Assembly (NCBI GenBank): GCA_003151515.1
Contig: PLXS01000033.1
Location: 334 to 37,963, forward strand
Source: Opitutaceae bacterium
GTDB taxonomy: Bacteria > Verrucomicrobiota > Verrucomicrobiia > Opitutales > Opitutaceae
Direction of reading: 5' to 3'
DNA: 37,630 nucleotides
In this document: piece by piece, positions 1-10,370 of the stretch
How the letters are laid out: the number at the start of each line of letters is the position of its first letter
Position numbering within the stretch: position 1 is the stretch's first letter
The notes under the pieces: generated by a model
The model's input: the letters and a program-made list of their open reading frames with translations, nothing else
Database searches by the model: none
Told to the model about the DNA's origin: nothing
Translations under genes and position numbers: made by a program

Positions 1-417
1 CACGGCTGCGAGTACATGACGGGCGGGCGCGTCGTCGTCCTGGGTCCGGCGGGCCGCAATTTCGGCGCCGGCATGTCCGGGGGGATAGCCTACGTGCTCG
101 ACGAGAACGGGAGCTTCCCCGCGCGGGTCAACCGCCAGATGGTTGGAATCGGCAAGCTCGAGTCCCCGGGCGAGATCGCCGAGGTGCGCGCGATGATCGA
201 GAAGCACCAGGCGTACACGGGCAGCCTGCGCGCCCGGATGGTGCTCGACGAGTGGGAGCGCATGGTGCCCCTCTTCGTCCGGGTCATGCCGAACGACTAC
301 CAGCGCATGCTGGCCTGCATCGAGCGCGCCCACGGCCAGGGGCTGGCCGGCGACGAGGCCGTCATGGCCGCCTTCGAGGAGAACGCCCGTGACCTCTCGC
401 GGGTGGGCGGCAACTGA
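1..417 (+). CDS. gltB: Glutamate synthase large subunit, C-terminal fragment
   Basis: This is the last 138 codons of a gene that begins upstream of the window; the frame is open from base 1. The fragment carries the glycine-rich end of the GXGXG beta-helix domain ([20 protein letters not shown]), which closes the large subunit of NADPH-dependent glutamate synthase. It is followed by the helical C-terminal tail. In the whole enzyme this subunit hydrolyses glutamine and passes ammonia to 2-oxoglutarate on FMN. The small subunit gene gltD starts 37 bases downstream on the same strand, the usual gltBD order, which supports the call. The catalytic Cys, FMN and Fe-S parts are outside the window. 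Confidence 0.93.
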   Translation, partial: HGCEYMTGGRVVVLGPAGRNFGAGMSGGIAYVLDENGSFPARVNRQMVGIGKLESPGEIAEVRAMIEKHQAYTGSLRARMVLDEWERMVPLFVRVMPNDYQRMLACIERAHGQGLAGDEAVMAAFEENARDLSRVGGN

Positions 418-454
418 TTCCCGATGGGCTCAACAACGACCCCGCCATAGCACG

Positions 455-1939
<1,485 letters not shown>

Positions 1940-2021
1940 AGCGAGGTCGGTCCTTCGGGATCGCGCCGTTGTTTCCCCTAGGCTCGCGCGCCGATGGAGC
2001 CGGCCGCAGACGCCCCGGGAC

Positions 2022-2501
2022 TCACTCCACGGAGACAACCCGGTGAAGCACCGGCCCCCCGCGGTCCGAGGTCTGAACCGTGTCGCCCACCCTGCGCCCG
2101 ATAAGCTGGCGGCCGAGCGGCGAGGCCCCGGTGACCACGATCGCAATGCTGTCCCCGTCCCTAGCCTCGAGCCCCCCGGACTGCGGGCCCACGAGGTACG
2201 CCGCCGCCCTCCCGTTGGCCTCGAGTGTCACGAGGGCGTCCATGGCGATGGCGTCGCCCTGACCGAACGCCCTGGGCGCCAGCGCCTTCCAGGCCGCGAT
2301 CTCCTTCGCGATCTCCGTGGCCATCTGGGCCTGGCCGGCGGCGAGGTACGCGGCGCTCTGGCTGCGCATGTCGTAGCGGTCCTCCGCCCTGCTCTCCTCG
2401 TCGGTCGCCTCGTCCCGGGACTCGTGGGCGGCCTCGGTCTGCAGCGCCAGCTCAGCCTCGAGCTGACCGAGGATCGAGCGGATAAGGGCGTTCTTGTCCA
2501 T
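2022..2501 (-). CDS. GreA/GreB-family transcription elongation factor
   Basis: A 159-residue protein, close to GreA's length. The N-terminal half is a charged helical hairpin whose tip is very acidic (RDEATDEESRAEDRYD). In Gre factors this tip enters the RNA polymerase secondary channel and helps cleave backtracked RNA. The C-terminal half (about residues 85-159) looks like the FKBP-like Gre domain, with SPLGRQLIGRRVGD matching the usual 'SPlGrALlGkkvGD' pattern. The tip resembles the GreAB-like subfamily (ATDE.sKAE.kYD) more than canonical GreA, so I give no gene symbol. The start is MDKNALIRSIL at 2501; upstream extension adds non-conserved sequence. It is divergent from the DUF5069 gene at 2513, with 11 bases between starts, so promoters must lie inside the opposing genes. 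Confidence 0.85.
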   Translation of the reverse strand: MDKNALIRSILGQLEAELALQTEAAHESRDEATDEESRAEDRYDMRSQSAAYLAAGQAQMATEIAKEIAAWKALAPRAFGQGDAIAMDALVTLEANGRAAAYLVGPQSGGLEARDGDSIAIVVTGASPLGRQLIGRRVGDTVQTSDRGGPVLHRVVSVE

Positions 2502-2512
2502 GGGGAAAAAAT

Positions 2513-2995
2513 ATGGATAGCTCAATTCCCCCCATGCCGTCAAAGCCGATCCCCGGATCAACCGGCGAGGTCCTGACCTGCCTGCCCTCGCCCTACACCG
2601 CCCACCCGGCGACCGGGCTGCTGTGGCTGCCCAGGTTCATCGCGAAATGCAGGTACGTGAAGGAGCACGGGGCCCTCCCGGCGAGCTACGCCAAGAACTT
2701 CAAGCGCGGGATCGACCGGTTCCTGTGCCTGCACCTCGGGATAGACCCGGCCGCGGTCGAGAGGCTGGTCCTCGAGGCGCCGGACGACGCGGCCGTCGAG
2801 CGGGGCCTCTCCCGCCTGCTTCCCGCGGACGTGCGAGCCGCGAAGTGGAACCGGGACCTCGCCCAGAAGGGGATGACCGAGGCCGGCAGGGAGTTCCTCG
2901 CCAAGGCTCTGACGGCGATGGGCTGCGCCGACCGGATCGGCGAGATCAAGAGCGTCCCGGACCTGATCGAGCTCGACGAGGGCCGAATCGAATGA
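2513..2995 (+). CDS. DUF5069 domain protein (paralogue 1)
   Basis: A 160-residue soluble protein of unknown function. The pattern LPRFIAKCRYVKEHGALP, then a phenylalanine-rich stretch around FKRGIDRFLCLHLGID and a helical end, fits DUF5069, a family I associate mainly with Verrucomicrobia and Planctomycetes. A clearer member occurs at 29150-29605. No catalytic motif, signal peptide or membrane segment is visible. The start could be 2513 or the internal ATG at 2534 (MPSKPIPG); neither has a convincing ribosome binding site. It overlaps the next gene by ATGA, so the two are almost certainly translated together. Confidence 0.72.
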   Translation: MDSSIPPMPSKPIPGSTGEVLTCLPSPYTAHPATGLLWLPRFIAKCRYVKEHGALPASYAKNFKRGIDRFLCLHLGIDPAAVERLVLEAPDDAAVERGLSRLLPADVRAAKWNRDLAQKGMTEAGREFLAKALTAMGCADRIGEIKSVPDLIELDEGRIE

Positions 2996-3324
2996 TCAAG
3001 GGCCAGAAAGTCGTCTGCATAAACGACACCTTCAACGAGTTCGTGAGGGCCGTCTACAAGCAGCTGCCCGACAAGGGAAGGACCTACACCGTCAGGGAGG
3101 TCTTCCTCGGCCGCGAGAGGATCGTGAACGGCGGGGACTCGGCGACGGTCGGCCTCCTCCTGGATGAGCTGCACAACCCCCCGGATCCCTTCCATGTCGG
3201 CAAGCAGGAGCTCGGCTTCTCGTCCGAGAGGTTCGCGCCGCTGGAGGAGCTCCCGCCGGAGGAGGCGGAAGTTTCCGAGGAGGAGGCGGCCGGCTCCCCG
3301 AAGACGGGCTACTGGATGAACTAG
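2992..3324 (+). CDS. Small acidic hypothetical protein coupled to DUF5069
   Basis: A 110-residue protein that I do not recognise. The first 75 residues look folded, with VVCINDTFNEF, TYTVREVFLGRER and LLLDELHNPPDP. The end is a low-complexity acidic tail (LEELPPEEAEVSEEEAAG). The start ATG at 2992 overlaps the stop of the DUF5069 gene (ATGA), which is strong evidence that it is real and co-translated. There is no signal peptide or membrane segment. It ends 13 bases before the convergent lipoprotein gene. Confidence 0.7.
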   Translation: MIKGQKVVCINDTFNEFVRAVYKQLPDKGRTYTVREVFLGRERIVNGGDSATVGLLLDELHNPPDPFHVGKQELGFSSERFAPLEELPPEEAEVSEEEAAGSPKTGYWMN

Positions 3325-3337
3325 GGCGCCCGGGCCC

Positions 3338-3751
3338 CTAATCCCTCACGTGGACGGTCAGCTCGCAGATGGCGGCGGGCTCCGCCTCGGCCTGGCCGGG
3401 TCGCACGAGGACGAACTTTAGGGCGCTCCTGCCGGGCTTGAGCGAGTAGAACGACACCGAGGTCGAGGCCCCGCCGCCCTTCGCGTGTGCGGGCTCCCCC
3501 ATCTGCTCCAGCACCTTCGCGTTGTTCGAGGCGATCTCCCAGGCCAGGCCCGAGCCCGGCTGCGGGCCGGGCAGCACGACGCGCACGGCGCACTCGATTC
3601 CGAGCTCGGCGTCCGGCGCCGGCTGGCCCGGCGTCAGGACGAACTCCTGGGTCTGCTTGGGATGGCGCACGGGCGCGCTCTCGCACCCGGCGGCGAACGC
3701 GAGTGCGAGGAGGGCCAGCGCCAAGAGGGGGGTTCGGGCGGATGTATTCAT
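3338..3751 (-). CDS. Small lipoprotein, possibly chagasin-like
   Basis: A 137-residue predicted lipoprotein. A hydrophobic signal (TPLLALALLALAFAAGC) ends in a lipobox with Cys23. The mature part is all-beta in character. The spacing of SGLAWEI, the glycine run KGGGAST followed by VSFYSLKPG, and LKFVLVRPGQ recalls the three inhibitory loops of chagasin-type (I42) cysteine protease inhibitors. The key NPTTG motif is not intact, so this is only a fold suggestion. It is the last gene of a three-gene minus-strand run; its ATG overlaps the stop of the kinase-like gene (ATGA). Function otherwise unknown. Confidence 0.75.
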   Translation of the reverse strand: MNTSARTPLLALALLALAFAAGCESAPVRHPKQTQEFVLTPGQPAPDAELGIECAVRVVLPGPQPGSGLAWEIASNNAKVLEQMGEPAHAKGGGASTSVSFYSLKPGRSALKFVLVRPGQAEAEPAAICELTVHVRD

Positions 3752-4845
3752 CTTGCGTGGGGGTGAGGGGCGTATTCCGGGCGCGCGGGCCTTCCGACCT
3801 CGCGCCTTATCGAGTCGAGATTATAGCGGATCAGCTCGCCCATGGACTCGCATTGCAGGTACTCCGGGCGGCCGTAGTGCTGCGCCAGGGACTCCCGGAG
3901 GAAATGGACCTTGTCCGGGGGCGAGATCGGGTCGTTCTCCATCTCGTCCAGGAGCCTTCCCAGCCTGGCGGCCGCGATGTCGGCGCGCTGGAGCATGAGG
4001 GTCTGCTCCTCGCGCTGGTACTGCATCGCCGTCTCGCGGTGCAGGAGCTTCGCGCAGAAGAGGGCCAGCGGAGCGTTCTCCTTGAAGAACTGCGGCCGGT
4101 AGAAGTTGCGCCTCCCGTTGTAGCTCTGCTGGTCGAAGTCCATCGCCCTGATCCTGATCTGGAAGCTCTCGAAGTCCGGCGTCACGACAAAGACGAAGTT
4201 GTACGAGCGCATGTCGCCCAGCAGGCGCACGAAGCACCTCTCGTTGAACTTGACGAGCTCCTTCGCGACCCTGATCCCGCTAATGTCGGGCCTGCTCAGC
4301 CAGCGGGCGATGAAGATGTCGCCCGGTATCCCGGGGATGTGCTCCTCGATGAGGGTCGTGCCGTGCGTCAGGAAGTTGAGCCGGTTCGGCGACAGCAGGT
4401 GCTCGAGCTCGAGGCCGTAGACGCGGGAGGCGTCCGCGCGCTTCACGTAGAAGTAGTCCTGGTTGTCGTTGTAGGCGTTGACGATCCGCACCCTGAACGG
4501 GGTCGAATTGCCGAACGTGCAGAAGTCGATCCTGTCGACGTAGAGGTGCTGCACGACGGACATGTCGCCGTCCACCTTGAGGACCGCATACACCTCCTTG
4601 AGGGCCTCGTTGAGCAGGCGCATCTCGTTGCCCTCGTAGATCACGGTGTCCCAAAGCGTGGCCCTGCCGTCGTCGTCCGTGAGCGGGATCGCCTCCGAGA
4701 AGCCGAGCAGGCGCTCGTACGTGACCGGCAGGTCCCGCTCGCGCTTGTAGGCCTCCAGGTACCCGCGCAGGCCGCCCAAGATGGGGAAAGACGGCTTCTT
4801 CTGCGTCGGGGGCGGGTTCTGCTCGCGGGTCTCCGCTTCGGGCAT
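3748..4845 (-). CDS. Uncharacterised protein with kinase-like motifs
   Basis: A 365-residue soluble protein with no family I can name. Its central part has the layout of a protein- or small-molecule-kinase fold. A lysine sits in a beta-strand (DYFYVKRADA), followed by Glu in a helix (YGLELEHLL) and a hinge-like segment (TTLIEEHIPGIPGD). Then comes LLGDMRSYNF, comparable to the catalytic GDxHxxN loop of APH and HipA-type kinases, and RIRAMDFDQQ, comparable to the metal-binding DFD/DFG. The C-terminal third is helical. It starts 17 bases after the M28 peptidase gene ends and overlaps the lipoprotein gene by ATGA, so all three are probably one operon. The kinase reading is inference from motif order only; the gene itself is secure. 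Confidence 0.8.
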   Translation of the reverse strand: MPEAETREQNPPPTQKKPSFPILGGLRGYLEAYKRERDLPVTYERLLGFSEAIPLTDDDGRATLWDTVIYEGNEMRLLNEALKEVYAVLKVDGDMSVVQHLYVDRIDFCTFGNSTPFRVRIVNAYNDNQDYFYVKRADASRVYGLELEHLLSPNRLNFLTHGTTLIEEHIPGIPGDIFIARWLSRPDISGIRVAKELVKFNERCFVRLLGDMRSYNFVFVVTPDFESFQIRIRAMDFDQQSYNGRRNFYRPQFFKENAPLALFCAKLLHRETAMQYQREEQTLMLQRADIAAARLGRLLDEMENDPISPPDKVHFLRESLAQHYGRPEYLQCESMGELIRYNLDSIRREVGRPARPEYAPHPHAR

Positions 4846-4862
4846 GGCGGCTGCTTTGGGCT

Positions 4863-7205
4863 TCAGTTGTCCGCCGGGGGCGGCACGGCTCCGCCCCTGG
4901 CCGGCGCCGCCCTTGCGCTCAGAAGGGCGGCGGCCTGGTCGATCCGCGCCGCGGCGGCGTCAAGGCAGGAAGCCGCGACGGGGACGTATTCGGCCGCCTC
5001 CGCCCAGCGGTGCAGCTCGAGGGCCTCGCGGACGCCGGGCAGCGTCTTGGCTGCGTAGCCCGTGTAGAGGCCTGGGGCGTAGAGCATGTGCCTGTACCAG
5101 TCCCTGCCTGGCAGGCCCCGCGGGCTCGTGAGCGCCTGCTCGGTCCCCTGCAGCAGGGCGTTGAGCTGCAGTAGGTTCCCCGCCGGGATGGCAAAGTCGC
5201 CCTGCGAGGCCCGGGTGAAGGCGTCGTCGTAGGCCTTGGCGCTCCTCCTCAGGTGCGCCGCCGCCCGCTCGAGCGGCCCGAAGTCCATCCTCGGCACCGC
5301 GCCGGGGGGCTCGGGCGCCCTCAGGGCATCCTGCGGGTCGGCGGTCAGCTTGTAGGCCCCCGAATCGATGAGCTCGGCCAGGGCCCTTGCATGCTCGCGC
5401 TCGGCCTCGACCAGCTTCTCAACCTGGGACACGTAGTCCGCAGCGGTGTCCGCCAGGTCGCCGAACCTCTGCGGGATGACGTCCGCGTCGGCCGCGCGCA
5501 GGACCAGCCGGCCCGCGGTCCGAGCCAGGGCCGCGCAGTACTCGAACTTCGGGTCCCCGAAGCGCACAAAGTGGTCGAACGAGTCGTACGCCGAATGGTA
5601 GATGCCGCTGTCCTGGTCCTCGCCGCGGAAGCCGAGGTTGATGCACGAGATCCCGAGGTGCTGCAGGAACGGCGTGTAGTCGGATCCGGAGCCCAGGGCC
5701 TCGAGCGGCAGGTCGCCCCCCGCCCGCGCCGCCCTTAGCATCAGGCGCGACTCGGGGTCCTCCGGGTCGCGGCCCGCATCCATGGCGTCGACCATCACCT
5801 TGGCGCGAAGCCGCGAGAGGATGCTTGCCCCGGTTTCCGGGTCGGCGACGCCCCCGGCGACCTCGTTCGCAAAATGCTGGTACGCTTGGCTCCCCCCGAT
5901 GAAGAGCTCGCCGCGCGCGTTGGTGTCCGAGTTGACGTAGAGCACGGCCTTGCGGCGCAGCTCGTCCTCGTGCGTCTCGGCCCACTCCGTGGAGCCCAGC
6001 AGCCCGGGCTCCTCCCCGTCCCAGCTCGCGTAGACCAGGGTCCTCTTGGGCGCCCACCCCGCCTTGGCCAGGGACCCGATCGCCTTCGCCTCCGCCATCA
6101 CCGCAATGTTGCCGGCAAGGGGGTCATAGGCGCCGAACACCCAGCCGTCGTGGTGGTTGCCGCGCAGCACCCACTGGTTCGGGTACTGGGAGCCCCTCAT
6201 GACGGCGATCACGTCGTAGATCGGCTTCTGCGACCAGTCCGACGACACCGCGAGGTGGACCTTGGCGGGCCCGGGCCCGATGTGGTAGGTGAACGGGAGC
6301 GACCCGCGCCAGCTCGGCGGCGCGACGGGGCCCTCGAGCGCCGCCAGGAGCGGCCTCGCGTCCGCGTACGAGATCGGGATCACGGGGATCTTGAGCAGGT
6401 CCTTCGCCTCGGAGATGGGGAGCCTCTTGGCGTCCTGCGTCGCCCCAACCCCCGGGGTCAGCGGGTCGCCGGAATACAGGGTGATGTCCGCGACCGAGCC
6501 CCTCTGGACGCCGTCCTCGGGCCTGTAGCCCCCCTTGGGGTACGCGTCGCCGGCAAAGTACCCGTCCTCGTGCGGGTCCGAATAGATGATGCAGCCCGCG
6601 GCCCCGTGCTCCTGCGCGAGCTTGGGCTTGAGTCCCCGCCACCCGACGCCGTAGCGAACGATCACGATCTTGCCCGCCACGTCGATCCCCCGGCGGGTCA
6701 GGTCGGCGTAGTCGGAGGGCATCCCGAAGTTGACGTACACGAGGTCCGCGGTCACGTCGCCGTCGGCGCCGTAGATATTGTAGGGGGGGAGCCCCCCATG
6801 GGTGCGCGACGAGGTCCGGTCCCCCTCCACCGGGCCCTCGCTCAGGCGCGCCCTGAAGGCCACGGGGGCCACCATCTCGACCGTCTCGCTCTTCGGAGTC
6901 GGGTACAGCACGTAGAAGGTCTCGATGTGCGCGTCCCAGCCCCACTCGGTCAGCAGCCCCAGCATGAAGTCGGCGTTCGCCTTGTCGTGGGGCGAGCCGA
7001 CCTGGTTCGGCTCCGAGGACATCTGCTCGAGCCACGAGCGCATGTCCGACGGGCTGACCGCGCCGTCAAAGGCCTTTTCCCTGGCAAGCTCGTCCGCGCA
7101 GGATGCCGCCCTGAATCCAAGCAGGCTGTCGGGGGTCGCCAGGGAGGCGGGGCAGAGAAGGGCGGCCCAGGCGGCAGCGGCCGTTATTCCTCGAATCGAC
7201 TTCAT
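4863..7205 (-). CDS. Secreted M28B peptidase, glutamate carboxypeptidase II-like
   Basis: A 780-residue zinc peptidase related to glutamate carboxypeptidase II (NAALADase) and the transferrin receptor. An N-terminal signal peptide (MKSIRGITAAAAWAALLCPAS) directs export. A PA domain (about 130-300) is inserted before the M28 catalytic core. The two-zinc site is complete: H351 (NHHDGW), D361 (FGAYDP), E398 and E399 (SWDGEEPGLLGSTEWAE), D427 (YVNSDTN) and H537 (YHSAYDSFD). The C-terminal 150 residues match the transferrin-receptor-like dimerisation domain. Such enzymes remove C-terminal acidic residues from peptides. The start at 7205 is chosen because the signal peptide begins there; upstream frame sequence is Arg-rich and unlike a leader. 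It heads a run with the two downstream minus-strand genes. Confidence 0.94.
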   Translation of the reverse strand: MKSIRGITAAAAWAALLCPASLATPDSLLGFRAASCADELAREKAFDGAVSPSDMRSWLEQMSSEPNQVGSPHDKANADFMLGLLTEWGWDAHIETFYVLYPTPKSETVEMVAPVAFRARLSEGPVEGDRTSSRTHGGLPPYNIYGADGDVTADLVYVNFGMPSDYADLTRRGIDVAGKIVIVRYGVGWRGLKPKLAQEHGAAGCIIYSDPHEDGYFAGDAYPKGGYRPEDGVQRGSVADITLYSGDPLTPGVGATQDAKRLPISEAKDLLKIPVIPISYADARPLLAALEGPVAPPSWRGSLPFTYHIGPGPAKVHLAVSSDWSQKPIYDVIAVMRGSQYPNQWVLRGNHHDGWVFGAYDPLAGNIAVMAEAKAIGSLAKAGWAPKRTLVYASWDGEEPGLLGSTEWAETHEDELRRKAVLYVNSDTNARGELFIGGSQAYQHFANEVAGGVADPETGASILSRLRAKVMVDAMDAGRDPEDPESRLMLRAARAGGDLPLEALGSGSDYTPFLQHLGISCINLGFRGEDQDSGIYHSAYDSFDHFVRFGDPKFEYCAALARTAGRLVLRAADADVIPQRFGDLADTAADYVSQVEKLVEAEREHARALAELIDSGAYKLTADPQDALRAPEPPGAVPRMDFGPLERAAAHLRRSAKAYDDAFTRASQGDFAIPAGNLLQLNALLQGTEQALTSPRGLPGRDWYRHMLYAPGLYTGYAAKTLPGVREALELHRWAEAAEYVPVAASCLDAAAARIDQAAALLSARAAPARGGAVPPPADN

Positions 7206-7318
7206 GGCGCAAAGAGAAGCCGTTGCGCAATCCGAGGGCAAGCGCCCAAGGCGGCGCCAAATTGGGGTTTGCGGTGGGCGCCGCGCGTGGCATCCTCCCT
7301 GTGCGCCCCGCGCAAGCC

Positions 7319-7774
7319 ATGAGCCCACGCCTAGCAGTACTCGTCTCGGCGGCCTCGCTGCTCGCGGCATGCTCCCCCTCGGGCGCCGAGAAGTTCAAGG
7401 CGGAGGTCCTCGCCGCCGACAAGGCCTTCAGCGAGGCGTCGAGGCAGCAGGGGATCCAGGCGGCGTTCCTCGGGGTCATAGCGCCGGAGGGCAAGCTCCT
7501 GGCCGAGACGCGGCCTGGGGCGGCCGGGGTGAGGACCCTCTTCATGCAGCTTCCCCCCACCGCGACCCTCACGTGGGAGGCGGCGTTCGTCGACGTGAGC
7601 TCCTCGGGCGACCTCGGCTACACCTGGGGCCGCTACACCCTGACTCTCCCGAGCGTCGCCAAGGGCAAGCTCCCGTCCGTGCAGATGGGAACCTACGTGA
7701 CGGTGTGGAGGCGCCAGCCGAGCGGGGCATGGAAGGTCGTCCTGGACGGCGGCAATCCCGACCGGCACTACTAG
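7319..7774 (+). CDS. Lipoprotein with NTF2-like (SnoaL/DUF4440) domain
   Basis: A 151-residue predicted lipoprotein. The signal MSPRLAVLVSAASLLAAC ends in a lipobox with Cys18. The mature part fits the cone-shaped NTF2-like fold of DUF4440: an N-terminal helix with FKAEVLAADKAFSEAS, LGVIAPEGKLL, then beta strands with DLGYTWGRYTL, and a typical end, VTVWRRQPSGAWKVVLDGG. These proteins are often annotated as ketosteroid-isomerase-like, but no specific substrate can be read from the sequence. It lies divergently from the M28 peptidase with 113 bases between starts, and convergent with prpD, whose stop is 18 bases away. Confidence 0.85.
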   Translation: MSPRLAVLVSAASLLAACSPSGAEKFKAEVLAADKAFSEASRQQGIQAAFLGVIAPEGKLLAETRPGAAGVRTLFMQLPPTATLTWEAAFVDVSSSGDLGYTWGRYTLTLPSVAKGKLPSVQMGTYVTVWRRQPSGAWKVVLDGGNPDRHY

Positions 7775-7792
7775 CCGCGGCGCCCTGCGGGC

Positions 7793-9244
7793 CTACAGGG
7801 CCATCATCGCCATCAGCTCGCCGACGGGCGCGGCGTCCAGCGCCGCCAGGTCCGAGAAGCGGCCGATTATGGCGTCGGCGCGCCCCCGCTCGAAATGGCC
7901 CCGGACAGCCGACGCGAACTTGGCGCGCAGCAGCGGAACGCCCTCGGCGCGGCGCCTCCTGTGTCCGACCGGGTACTCGACCGCGACCCGCCGGGTCGAC
8001 CCGCCCCCGCGGAAGAACACCTGCACGGAGTTGGCGATCGAGCGCTTGGACGGGTCCAGGTAGTCGCGGGTGAAGGCCGCGTTCTCGCTCACCTCCATGC
8101 GCGCGCGAAGCGCGTCTATCCTCGGGTCGGCCGCCGCCCCGTCCTCGTAGTCGCCCGCCGAGAGCGACCCCTTGATGAGCCCGACCGCCGTCATGTACTG
8201 CAGGCAGTGGTCGCGGTCCGCGGGATTGGCGAGCGGCCCCGATTTGTCGATGATGCGCTTGGCGCTCTCCTGCGTCTCGATGACGACGCGCTCGACCTCC
8301 CCCAGCCTGTGCGCCACCTCGGCGTGAAGAGCGACCGCGGCCTCGACGGCCGTCTGGGCGTGGAACTCCGCCGGGTACGATATCTTGAAGAGCACGTTCT
8401 CCATGACGTAGCTGCCGAAACCCTGGGCGGGTACGGCGAGCGGCTTGCCCTTGAGGACCACGTCCTGGAAGCCCCAGGTCCAGGTCGTCAGCGCCGCCGG
8501 GTAGCCCATCTCGCCCTTGAGGGCCATGAGGGCGTGGCTCACGCCGCGGCTCGTGGCGTCACCCGCGGCCCAGCTCTTGCGCGAACCGGTGTTCGGGGCG
8601 TGCCTGTAAGTGCGAAGCGCCCCCCCGTCGATGAACGCGTTCGACAGGGCGTTTATGACCTGCTCTCGGGTGCCGCCGAGCAGGCGGGTCGCGACCGCCG
8701 TCGAGGCGACTCGCACGAGGAGCACGTGGTCCAGGCCCACGCGGTTGAAGGCGTTCTCAAGCGCCAGCACCCCCTGGATCTCGTGCGCCTGGATCATCGC
8801 GACAAGCACGTCCCTGACCGTCGGCTGCTGGCCTGCCTTCCCCGACCGCCCCAGGTAGTCCGCCACCGCGAGGATCGCCCCCAGGTTGTCCGAGGGGTGG
8901 CCCCATTCCGCCGCAAGCCACGTGTCGTTGAAGTCGAGCCAGCGCACCATCGCGCCGATGTTGAAGGCCGCCTGGACCGGATCGAGCTCGTGCGCGGTCC
9001 CGGGCACCCTGGCGCCGCAGCCGGGAAGCGTCGCCCCGGGGACCACGGGACCGAGCAGCTTCGTGCACGCCGGGTAGCCCAGCGCCATGAACCCGCATCC
9101 CAGGGTGTCCATGAGGCAGAGGCGCGCCGTCTCGACCGCCAGGGGCGCGCGGGCCCGGCCGGGGTCCATCACGTAGTCGGCTATCTGCTGCAGCAGCATG
9201 TCCGGCGCGGGCCGGCCCGCCTGGGAGGGGTCGAAGCGGCTCAT
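7793..9244 (-). CDS. prpD: 2-methylcitrate dehydratase (MmgE/PrpD family)
   Basis: A 483-residue MmgE/PrpD family protein of normal length. It dehydrates 2-methylcitrate to 2-methyl-cis-aconitate in the methylcitrate cycle, which converts propionyl-CoA and oxaloacetate to pyruvate and succinate. Family signatures include [14 protein letters not shown] near residue 46, [20 protein letters not shown], and [20 protein letters not shown] near 220. The position directly after prpC, with one base between stop and start, fixes the pathway assignment within a family that also includes cis-aconitate decarboxylases. The order is prpB-prpC-prpD. Confidence 0.94.
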   Translation of the reverse strand: MSRFDPSQAGRPAPDMLLQQIADYVMDPGRARAPLAVETARLCLMDTLGCGFMALGYPACTKLLGPVVPGATLPGCGARVPGTAHELDPVQAAFNIGAMVRWLDFNDTWLAAEWGHPSDNLGAILAVADYLGRSGKAGQQPTVRDVLVAMIQAHEIQGVLALENAFNRVGLDHVLLVRVASTAVATRLLGGTREQVINALSNAFIDGGALRTYRHAPNTGSRKSWAAGDATSRGVSHALMALKGEMGYPAALTTWTWGFQDVVLKGKPLAVPAQGFGSYVMENVLFKISYPAEFHAQTAVEAAVALHAEVAHRLGEVERVVIETQESAKRIIDKSGPLANPADRDHCLQYMTAVGLIKGSLSAGDYEDGAAADPRIDALRARMEVSENAAFTRDYLDPSKRSIANSVQVFFRGGGSTRRVAVEYPVGHRRRRAEGVPLLRAKFASAVRGHFERGRADAIIGRFSDLAALDAAPVGELMAMMAL

Positions 9245-9245
9245 T

Positions 9246-10370
9246 CTAGCGGTCCGCCAGGTCTACGAAGGGGCGCGGCGCGGGGCCCGTGTAGGTGGCG
9301 CTCGGCCGGATGATCTTCCCGTCCGCCCGCTGCTCGATGACATGGGACGCCCATCCCGCCGTGCGCGCGATTGCGAAGACCGGCGTGAACATGGCCGTCG
9401 GAATCCCCAGGGCGCGGAAGGCCGGGGCGCTGTACCAGTCAAGGTTCGGGAACATCCTCTTGGTCTCGCGCATGACGGCCTCTATCCTCTCGCAGATGGC
9501 GAAAAGGCCGGGCGATCCCGCCTCCTCGCACAGGTCGCGCGCCACCTCCTTGATGATCGCGCTTCGCGGATCCGAGCTCGTGTAGACGGGGTGCCCGAAG
9601 CCGATGATGATCTCGCCGCGGCCCACGCGGGCCCGGATGTCGGCCTCGGCCTCGTCCGCGTCCCTGTAGCGAAGGGCGATCTCGATCGCCACCTCGTTGG
9701 CACCCCCATGCTTGGGGCCCCGCAGGGCGCCGATGGCGCCGCCGACCGCCGAATGCATATCGGAGCCCGTGCCCGCGATGACGCGCGCGGTGAACGTCGA
9801 GGCGTTGAACTCGTGCTCCGCGTAGAGGATGAGCCCGCGGTCGAGGGCCCGCACGTGCGACGCCGGGGCCGGGCCGCCGTGCAGCAGCCTCAGGAAGTGC
9901 CCAGCGAGCGACGTCTCCTCGGTCGCCGTGTCGATGCGGCGCCCCTTGCCGGAGTAATGGTGCCAGTAGAGAAGCATCGAGCTGAACGACACCAGGAGGC
10001 GGTCGGCAAGAGCCCTCGCCGCGTCGGCCCCGTGCCCGGGGGCCTCCGGCTCGCAGGCCCCGAGCACCGAGCAGCCCGTCCTTAAGACGTCCATCGGGTG
10101 CGCGCCCGCCGGAATGAGCTCCAGGGCGTCGCGCACGGCCTTCGGAAGCGCGCTGTGGCCGGCCAGGATTTTCCCGTACTGCGAAAGCCTCGCACGGTCC
10201 GGCAGGGTCCCGTGGATCAGCAGATGGGCGACCTCCTCGTAGGTGGCCCGCTTCGCGAGGTCCACGATGTCGTAGCCCCGGTAGTGCAGGTCGTTGCCTG
10301 AGTAGCCGACCGTGCAGATCGCGGTGTTTCCCGCGACGACCCCTGAAAGAGCGACGGACTTCTTGCTCAA
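9246..10370 (-). CDS. prpC: 2-methylcitrate synthase (citrate synthase family)
   Basis: A 374-residue short-type citrate synthase, which in this context condenses propionyl-CoA with oxaloacetate. Recognisable elements are [14 protein letters not shown] near the N-terminus, [13 protein letters not shown], the active-site histidine segments [14 protein letters not shown] and [13 protein letters not shown], and the Asp-containing segment [17 protein letters not shown]. The start is TTG at 10370: it is the first possible start in frame before the conserved N-terminus, and it overlaps the prpB stop codon as TTGA, consistent with translational coupling. Some related enzymes also use acetyl-CoA, so the propionyl preference rests on the operon. 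Confidence 0.93.
   Translation of the reverse strand: MSKKSVALSGVVAGNTAICTVGYSGNDLHYRGYDIVDLAKRATYEEVAHLLIHGTLPDRARLSQYGKILAGHSALPKAVRDALELIPAGAHPMDVLRTGCSVLGACEPEAPGHGADAARALADRLLVSFSSMLLYWHHYSGKGRRIDTATEETSLAGHFLRLLHGGPAPASHVRALDRGLILYAEHEFNASTFTARVIAGTGSDMHSAVGGAIGALRGPKHGGANEVAIEIALRYRDADEAEADIRARVGRGEIIIGFGHPVYTSSDPRSAIIKEVARDLCEEAGSPGLFAICERIEAVMRETKRMFPNLDWYSAPAFRALGIPTAMFTPVFAIARTAGWASHVIEQRADGKIIRPSATYTGPAPRPFVDLADR

Noticed and set aside
1940..2021. Terminator between the convergent gltD and Gre genes
   Set aside because: Only a five-base GGCTC/GAGCC pairing across 11 bases is visible, with no T-run.
3487..5058. A 523-codon open frame on the plus strand opposite the kinase-like gene and lipoprotein
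   Set aside because: It is Arg/Val/Glu-rich antisense sequence produced by high GC codon bias, and the minus-strand genes beneath it have signal peptide, motifs and overlaps.
7207..7228. GCGCAA ... TTGCGC inverted repeat upstream of the M28 gene
   Set aside because: Six-base arms with a ten-base spacer are expected by chance in such GC-rich DNA, and no regulator is nearby.
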